Positions 5,776-10,127 of a stretch of 10,127 nucleotides of DNA are shown piece after piece. The notes beneath the pieces are model-generated. The model was not told the origin of the DNA, did not search any database, and saw only the letters and a program-made list of their open reading frames with translations. This DNA is from an uncultured Fretibacterium sp. (GTDB lineage: Bacteria; Synergistota; Synergistia; Synergistales; Aminobacteriaceae), in assembly GCA_937915755.1 (NCBI GenBank), contig CALGGR010000058.1, forward strand, positions 1 through 10,127, in the 5' to 3' direction. A program made the position numbers and the translations under genes. Within the stretch, counting starts at the first letter, position 1, and the number at the start of each line of letters is the position of its first letter.

Positions 5776-8535
5776 TTGATCCTGCTAATTGTAGAAAATT
5801 TTATCTCACGCTGGCAAGGTAAAGGGAATGAAAAGAGTGATACGCAGAAATTTTGGCTTGAACTTCTGCATGATGTGTTTGATATAGAGCATCCGAGCCT
5901 GTTGGTAGAATTTGAGAAGGCAGTAGCATTAGAGCATAGGAGCTATATAGACGCATACATTCCCTCAACCCGTACATTGATAGAGCAGAAGAGTTATGAA
6001 GTGAATCTCGATAAAGCAATAAAGCAGTCAGACGGTCAGTCAATAACGCCTTACGAGCAAGCGAAAAGATATTCAGACTGGTTGCCTGATTCTCAGCGTG
6101 CGCGGTGGATTGTAGTTTGTAATTTTGAAGAGTTCCGCGTCTATGACATGGAAGAGCCAAAAGCCTTGCCTGAAATTATTAAGCTATCCTCGTTAATAGA
6201 GGATTGGCACAAGCTGTCATTTCTAGTGAATGAGCATGTAAGAAGCGCAAAGGAACTTCAAGAAGAAAGGCTGTCGGTAAGAGCGGGAGAATTAGTAGGG
6301 AAGCTCTATGACTCGTTGTTGGAACGCTATATAAATCCTGATGAAAAAGCGACACAGCGCAGTCTTAATATTTTCTGTGTGCGTGTGGTATTTCTGCTTT
6401 ATGCGGAGGATGCCGGATTATTCGAGAAAGGACAGTTTCATGATTACCTGGAGAGTCGGCTGAATGTAGCGCGTGATGCTATGCGTAAACTCTTTGAAGT
6501 TCTTGACCAGAAGCCGGAGAGCCGAGACCCGTACTTGGAGTCCGACTTGAAAGAATTTCCGTATGTGAATGGCGGGTTGTTTGCGGAGAAAGATATAGAG
6601 CTTCCCCAGCTTGACGGCGAACCGCTGAGAATAATTCTTGAGGACATGAGCGCGGGTTTCGACTGGTCAGGGATCTCTCCGACAATCTTCGGGGCAGTCT
6701 TTGAGTCTACACTCAATCCACAGACTAGACACTCCGGCGGAATGCACTATACCAGTATTGAGAACATTCACAGGGTCATTGATCCGCTGTTTCTTGACGG
6801 ACTGAATGGTGAACTGAATACGATAATCTCCTTGCCGAAATCCCGAAGCCGGACGCAAAAGCTGAGAGCCTTTCAGAAAAAGTTATCCGAGCTGAAATTC
6901 TTAGACCCCGCTTGCGGTTCAGGAAACTTTCTGACAGAGTCCTATCTTTCACTGAGACGGCTTGAAAATAGAATTCTGTCGTTGATTTCAAAGCAGATTT
7001 CGTTCGCGAGTTCCCGAGATGAGACAGCAATTCAGGTGTCAATATCTCAGTTCTACGGTATTGAGATAAATGATTTTGCCGTAGCAGTAGCTCGCACAGC
7101 TTTATGGATAGCGGAATCGCAGATGTGGAATGAGACGAAAAGTCTGATTCTATTTTATGGTGAACTGTTGCCACTGAAGTCCTACAACAATATATTTGAG
7201 GGCAATGCTCTGCGCATCAATTGGCAAGAAGTCGTGAAGTCTAGCGAGGTGAATTACATCATAGGTAATCCTCCTTTCGTAGGACAGTCTGTGCGAACAA
7301 AGGAACAGTCTGATGATATGGCGTTTATTTGGGGCAAGGGCGAAATCGAAACCAAACTAGATTATGTCATATGCTGGTACAAGAAAGCAATGGACTACAT
7401 CAAGGGAACAGCAGTAAGAGCAGCATTTGTATCGACGAACTCAATTTGTCAGGGCGAATCCGTACCGACATTCTGGAAGAAGATGATAGAGAACGGAGCG
7501 GTAATAAACTTTGGGTATAAGCCTTTTGTATGGAGTAGTGAGGCAGTAGAGGAAGCTGCTGTTCATTGCGTGATAGTAGGTTTTACGGGTTTTGAGAGCG
7601 GCGAAGTGAAGTTTATCTATGACAAGAACGGCAAAACTGAAGCCACGCATATAAACCCATATCTTTATGATGCGCCGGATATATGGATAACGAACAGGAT
7701 AAACAAACCGAGAAACGGTCTGTCGAAGATGACAACAGGAAGCCCCCCGACAGATGACGGCGGGTTGCTAATGACAGCGGACGAAAAGCTATATTTGGAG
7801 TCGAAATATCCTGCTTTGACTAGATACATAAGGCCGTTTGTTGGTGCTAGAGAGTTTTTGCATGGTAAGGTCGGAGAGTTTTCGCGTTACTGCCTGTGGT
7901 TCAAGGACGGCAACCCCTCAGATTATGCGAACATACCAGAGGTAAAGGTTAGGCTTGAGAGGGTGAAAAACATTCGTGAACGTAGCAATGCGGACAGGAT
8001 TCAGAAAATGGCCTATTATCCGTACTTGTTCTGCCAGAACAGACAGCCTAGTTCCACGTATCTTGTGATTCCGAGACATTCATCCGAGACCCGCAGATAT
8101 ATTCCGATCGGTTTTGTGTCGCCTGAAATAATAGCTGGCGATGCTTGTAGCATAATTCCCGACGTTTCGATTTATGAGTTTGGTGTGCTGACTTCAACTG
8201 TTCATATGGCATGGGTGCGCGTTGTGGCAGGACGGCTTAAGAGTGATATTCGTTACTCCCCGGCGGTATATAACAATTTTGTGTGGCCTTTTCCGAGTGA
8301 GAAGCAGAAGGCTAGAATCGAAGCTACAGTACAAAGGATTTTGGATGTTCGTACGCAATTCTCTGAAAGTTCGTTAGCAGACCTTTATGCGCCATTAACG
8401 ATGCCGGAAGAGTTGCTGAAAGCTCACAAAGCTAACGACGTAGCAGTGTGTGAGGCATACGGCTGGCCAAAGGACATAAGCCAAGAAGAAATTGTGCGGA
8501 GGCTGTTCGGGCTGTATCATGAGCTGACTGCATGA
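5776..8535 (+). CDS. MmeI-like type IIL restriction-modification enzyme (fused nuclease, methyltransferase and target recognition)
   Basis: A single protein of 919 residues with the MmeI-family order. The N-terminal nuclease has the PD-(D/E)XK-type pattern D59...E70-Q-K72 (in IDAYIPSTRTLIEQKS), then PYEQAKRYSDWLP and WIVVCNFEEFRVYDME. A helical spacer begins near 195 (NIFCVRVVFLLYAEDAGLF). The adenine-methyltransferase core has motif I DPACGSGNF (377-385), FYGIEINDFAVAVART (from 426) and motif IV NPPF (498-501). A target-recognition region follows (about 600-830), then a helical C-terminus. In this family one polypeptide methylates adenine in one strand of an asymmetric site and cuts at a fixed distance outside it. 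All visible catalytic motifs are intact and the length is typical. The start is TTG 5776, with AAGGAG at 5759-5764 a little far upstream. The target sequence cannot be read from the protein. It probably protects the host or stabilises the element. Confidence 0.9.
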   Translation: MILLIVENFISRWQGKGNEKSDTQKFWLELLHDVFDIEHPSLLVEFEKAVALEHRSYIDAYIPSTRTLIEQKSYEVNLDKAIKQSDGQSITPYEQAKRYSDWLPDSQRARWIVVCNFEEFRVYDMEEPKALPEIIKLSSLIEDWHKLSFLVNEHVRSAKELQEERLSVRAGELVGKLYDSLLERYINPDEKATQRSLNIFCVRVVFLLYAEDAGLFEKGQFHDYLESRLNVARDAMRKLFEVLDQKPESRDPYLESDLKEFPYVNGGLFAEKDIELPQLDGEPLRIILEDMSAGFDWSGISPTIFGAVFESTLNPQTRHSGGMHYTSIENIHRVIDPLFLDGLNGELNTIISLPKSRSRTQKLRAFQKKLSELKFLDPACGSGNFLTESYLSLRRLENRILSLISKQISFASSRDETAIQVSISQFYGIEINDFAVAVARTALWIAESQMWNETKSLILFYGELLPLKSYNNIFEGNALRINWQEVVKSSEVNYIIGNPPFVGQSVRTKEQSDDMAFIWGKGEIETKLDYVICWYKKAMDYIKGTAVRAAFVSTNSICQGESVPTFWKKMIENGAVINFGYKPFVWSSEAVEEAAVHCVIVGFTGFESGEVKFIYDKNGKTEATHINPYLYDAPDIWITNRINKPRNGLSKMTTGSPPTDDGGLLMTADEKLYLESKYPALTRYIRPFVGAREFLHGKVGEFSRYCLWFKDGNPSDYANIPEVKVRLERVKNIRERSNADRIQKMAYYPYLFCQNRQPSSTYLVIPRHSSETRRYIPIGFVSPEIIAGDACSIIPDVSIYEFGVLTSTVHMAWVRVVAGRLKSDIRYSPAVYNNFVWPFPSEKQKARIEATVQRILDVRTQFSESSLADLYAPLTMPEELLKAHKANDVAVCEAYGWPKDISQEEIVRRLFGLYHELTA

Positions 8536-8536
8536 T

Positions 8537-9997
8537 TTATGGGAGAGTCCCGATGTCTTGGACATTGATGAAGCTACTGATAGGCAATGCTGGTATCATC
8601 AAATTGTCGTAAACGCTTGCTGGTTTACTCCTGTAATTGGATATTTTCTGTTTGAGGGCATCGATAGATTGTACCCCGAAGAGACTGAAGACTTTTTCAC
8701 AGAACTTACGTGAACGAAGTTTTTGCCATATGGAATAATCTGTATCAGAGTATATGTAGCATACGGGATACCATGATGGAGAATCTTCAATCCCTAGTTC
8801 TAGGCCGTCAAGTATCTGAAATAGGAAGAGGTCTGCATAAGCTATTGCTTTCCTTGAATAGATAGGTTGTATCTCTCTTTCTATGCAAATGATATGTCCT
8901 ATTGGCGTTATTTGTTGCTTTAATTCTGGAGATGATTTCTTGATTGATGGCTCTAATTCGTATGTTTTGAACCAGAATGCTCCGTAACTACTTGGTAGTG
9001 TTTCCTCGCTTAGAGGAGACCTCCTGAGAAAGTAAGTGTGAACGAGTAAATCGTGAATGTCGGAGAACATCTCGTGATACAACAGATAAGTCATGGAGCA
9101 CAGGAATAATTCCCATACGTGCAACTTGAAGATGTCGAAGCTGTAAACGTTGCAACCATTTGCTTGTGGTTCGAAGAAATGCAGATCGCATAGCGTGTTG
9201 TAGATATGCTCGAAAGCTCCTGCAAGAAACTCACCGAGAGCGATTTTATCACTTGTAGCGAGTAGTTCTAGGAATTTAAGAAAGTAGCTTCTATTTTCGT
9301 TCATGGCTCTGAAGTCGTCTAAAAATCTATCAGGTATGAAGTTGTCCTTCCTGTAAAACCCCTTGAGGGAGTCTAAATAGAGATTTATGAAGTCATCAGC
9401 TGTATTTTTGTTAACGCGCTTGAAATCATGAGCTTCTAATTTTCTAATGGCCTCTCTCATCGGTAATAGGAACGTGGGTTCTTCCTTGAAGATATCTTCG
9501 GGGGGAGTACCGAGCGCAGGTTTCCTGTTTTCTGGTTGTTCATAAATAATCCTAAGTAGTTGATTGTACCCACTTTCATAATGTTCATCGGAAAGATTAA
9601 TATACATTTTGCTTTTGAGATACGCAGGAAGGAATGGCTTTTCATCATCGTCAACTTCGTCAACTTCGATGATGATAGGTATAAATTTTTCTTGTTGAGT
9701 GTCGTTATACACTTCATAGGATATTACCGTAGTCTCAGCCCCTACTCCGCCCTTTCTAGAATCTGCTTTTTTAGCGTAAGATTTATCGCAGATCATGAGG
9801 ACTCTGTCAATTTCTTCGTCTTTAACAGACCGTTCCATGAAGGCATACATGTCTTGACCTGGCTTTAAGTCCCATATATCAATAACGACATTAATCCCAT
9901 CTCTGAGCAGTGTTTCAGCAAGTTCCCTAGTAATAGTTCTTGTAGTTTCCGAGTCCCAACTGTACGAGATAAAAATTTTGGGGGTTCTGTCTAGCAT
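8537..9997 (-). CDS. SEFIR/TIR-domain protein with unrecognised C-terminal half
   Basis: A protein of 486 residues. Residues 1 to about 150 form a bacterial SEFIR/TIR-like domain: KIFISYSWDSE (7-17), the segment IWDLKPGQDMYAFMERSV (41-58), DRVLMICDKSYAKKAD (64-79), then GGVGAE (83-88) and FIPIIIEVDEV (105-115). In related bacterial TIR enzymes a Glu in the corresponding region cleaves NAD; E88 is the candidate, but SEFIR members may only mediate binding. After a linker (ALGTPPEDIF, 161-170) about 310 residues follow that I do not recognise, without obvious membrane segments, possibly sensor or effector. The start ATG 9997 gives the usual N-terminus, yet the nearest Shine-Dalgarno sequence is 16 bases away. 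It lies beside a restriction-modification gene, which suggests antiphage defence. It is probably transcribed with the recombinase-like gene ending 30 bases upstream. Confidence 0.82.
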   Translation of the reverse strand: MLDRTPKIFISYSWDSETTRTITRELAETLLRDGINVVIDIWDLKPGQDMYAFMERSVKDEEIDRVLMICDKSYAKKADSRKGGVGAETTVISYEVYNDTQQEKFIPIIIEVDEVDDDEKPFLPAYLKSKMYINLSDEHYESGYNQLLRIIYEQPENRKPALGTPPEDIFKEEPTFLLPMREAIRKLEAHDFKRVNKNTADDFINLYLDSLKGFYRKDNFIPDRFLDDFRAMNENRSYFLKFLELLATSDKIALGEFLAGAFEHIYNTLCDLHFFEPQANGCNVYSFDIFKLHVWELFLCSMTYLLYHEMFSDIHDLLVHTYFLRRSPLSEETLPSSYGAFWFKTYELEPSIKKSSPELKQQITPIGHIICIEREIQPIYSRKAIAYADLFLFQILDGLELGIEDSPSWYPVCYIYSDTDYSIWQKLRSRKFCEKVFSLFGVQSIDALKQKISNYRSKPASVYDNLMIPALPISSFINVQDIGTLP

Positions 9998-10013
9998 AGC
10001 TTGTGTAACACAT

Positions 10014-10020
10014 TCCTTTC
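10014..10020 (-). promoter_or_regulatory. Shine-Dalgarno-like GAAAGGA upstream of the SEFIR gene
   Basis: On the minus strand GAAAGGA is followed directly by an out-of-frame ATG (10013-10011) and only 16 bases later by the SEFIR start at 9997. The spacing is too long for normal initiation at 9997 and too short for the nearer ATG. The SEFIR gene may therefore be weakly translated or coupled to the gene upstream. Confidence 0.3.
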
Positions 10021-10027
10021 TGTACTA

Positions 10028-10126
10028 CTATACTGATTGTGAAGTTCTGTACTTTTGTTCAGCCTTAGCTCTGCCCAGAGTAGCTCTGCTAATGCCAGTC
10101 ATAGCGGCAACTTGCTTGTAAGAGTG
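10028..10126 (-). CDS. C-terminus of a probable serine recombinase (resolvase/invertase), cut by window edge
   Basis: Reading the minus strand from the window edge, an open frame of 32 residues ends at TAG (10028-10030). It contains SYKQVAAMTGISRATLGRAK, the pattern of the C-terminal HTH of resolvase/DNA-invertase proteins, which binds the minor and major groove at the recombination site. The catalytic serine domain lies outside the window, so another HTH protein is possible. The stop is 30 bases from the SEFIR start in the same direction, so the two are probably co-transcribed. A recombinase here would mark the edge of the cargo segment or resolve plasmid multimers. Confidence 0.6.
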   Translation of the reverse strand, partial: HSYKQVAAMTGISRATLGRAKAEQKYRTSQSV

Positions 10127-10127
10127 A

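Noticed and set aside
9560..9868. Plus-strand open frame of 102 codons
   Set aside because: It is antisense to the conserved SEFIR/TIR domain and has the Phe/Ile-rich make-up of a shadow frame.
1..10127. CRISPR arrays, tRNA, rRNA and insertion-sequence ends
   Set aside because: No regularly spaced long repeats, cloverleaf sequences, rRNA-like blocks or transposase with terminal repeats were seen by eye on either strand.

Overview
The window looks like part of a bacterial conjugative plasmid or similar mobile element. It carries the end of a VirD4/TraG-type coupling protein, a giant replication/primase-type protein, a MmeI-like restriction-modification enzyme, a SEFIR/TIR-domain protein and the end of a gene with a resolvase-type helix-turn-helix. 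Frequent GTG/TTG starts and clear Shine-Dalgarno sequences of the AAGGAGGTGA kind indicate a bacterial host. Moderate GC and the overall style would suit an anaerobe such as a Negativicute or a member of Synergistota, but this host guess is weak.

Layout. (1) 2-424, plus strand: C-terminus of the coupling protein. (2) 425-541: promoter/operator region. (3) 542-820: small XRE-type regulator. (4) 827-1073: two hairpins, the second a good intrinsic terminator, then the replication gene leader, in which an inverted repeat overlaps the ribosome binding site. (5) 1074-about 4810: very large replication/primase-like protein built from four tandem, strongly diverged copies of an archaeo-eukaryotic-primase (AEP)/RepB-primase-like module. 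Only the third copy keeps the expected catalytic motifs. The frame stays open to 5012, but the last ~70 codons after a run of eight G are probably not genuine protein. (6) 4807-about 5360: non-coding stretch with an extreme excess of G and T on the plus strand and short G-rich repeats, a candidate replication-origin region. (7) 5453-5683: small unknown gene. (8) 5776-8535: MmeI-like type IIL restriction-methylation enzyme. (9) 8537-9997, minus strand: SEFIR/TIR protein with an unrecognised C-terminal half, its stop one base from that of the restriction gene. (10) 10028-10126, minus strand: C-terminus of a protein with a resolvase-type helix-turn-helix, lying upstream of the SEFIR gene in the same direction.

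How it fits together. The left half is the transfer and replication core and the right half is a cargo block of two likely defence genes bordered by a probable recombinase. The least ordinary parts are the four-module primase-like protein and the strand-asymmetric DNA directly after it. Together they may form a replicon in which one live AEP domain is accompanied by three inactive copies.
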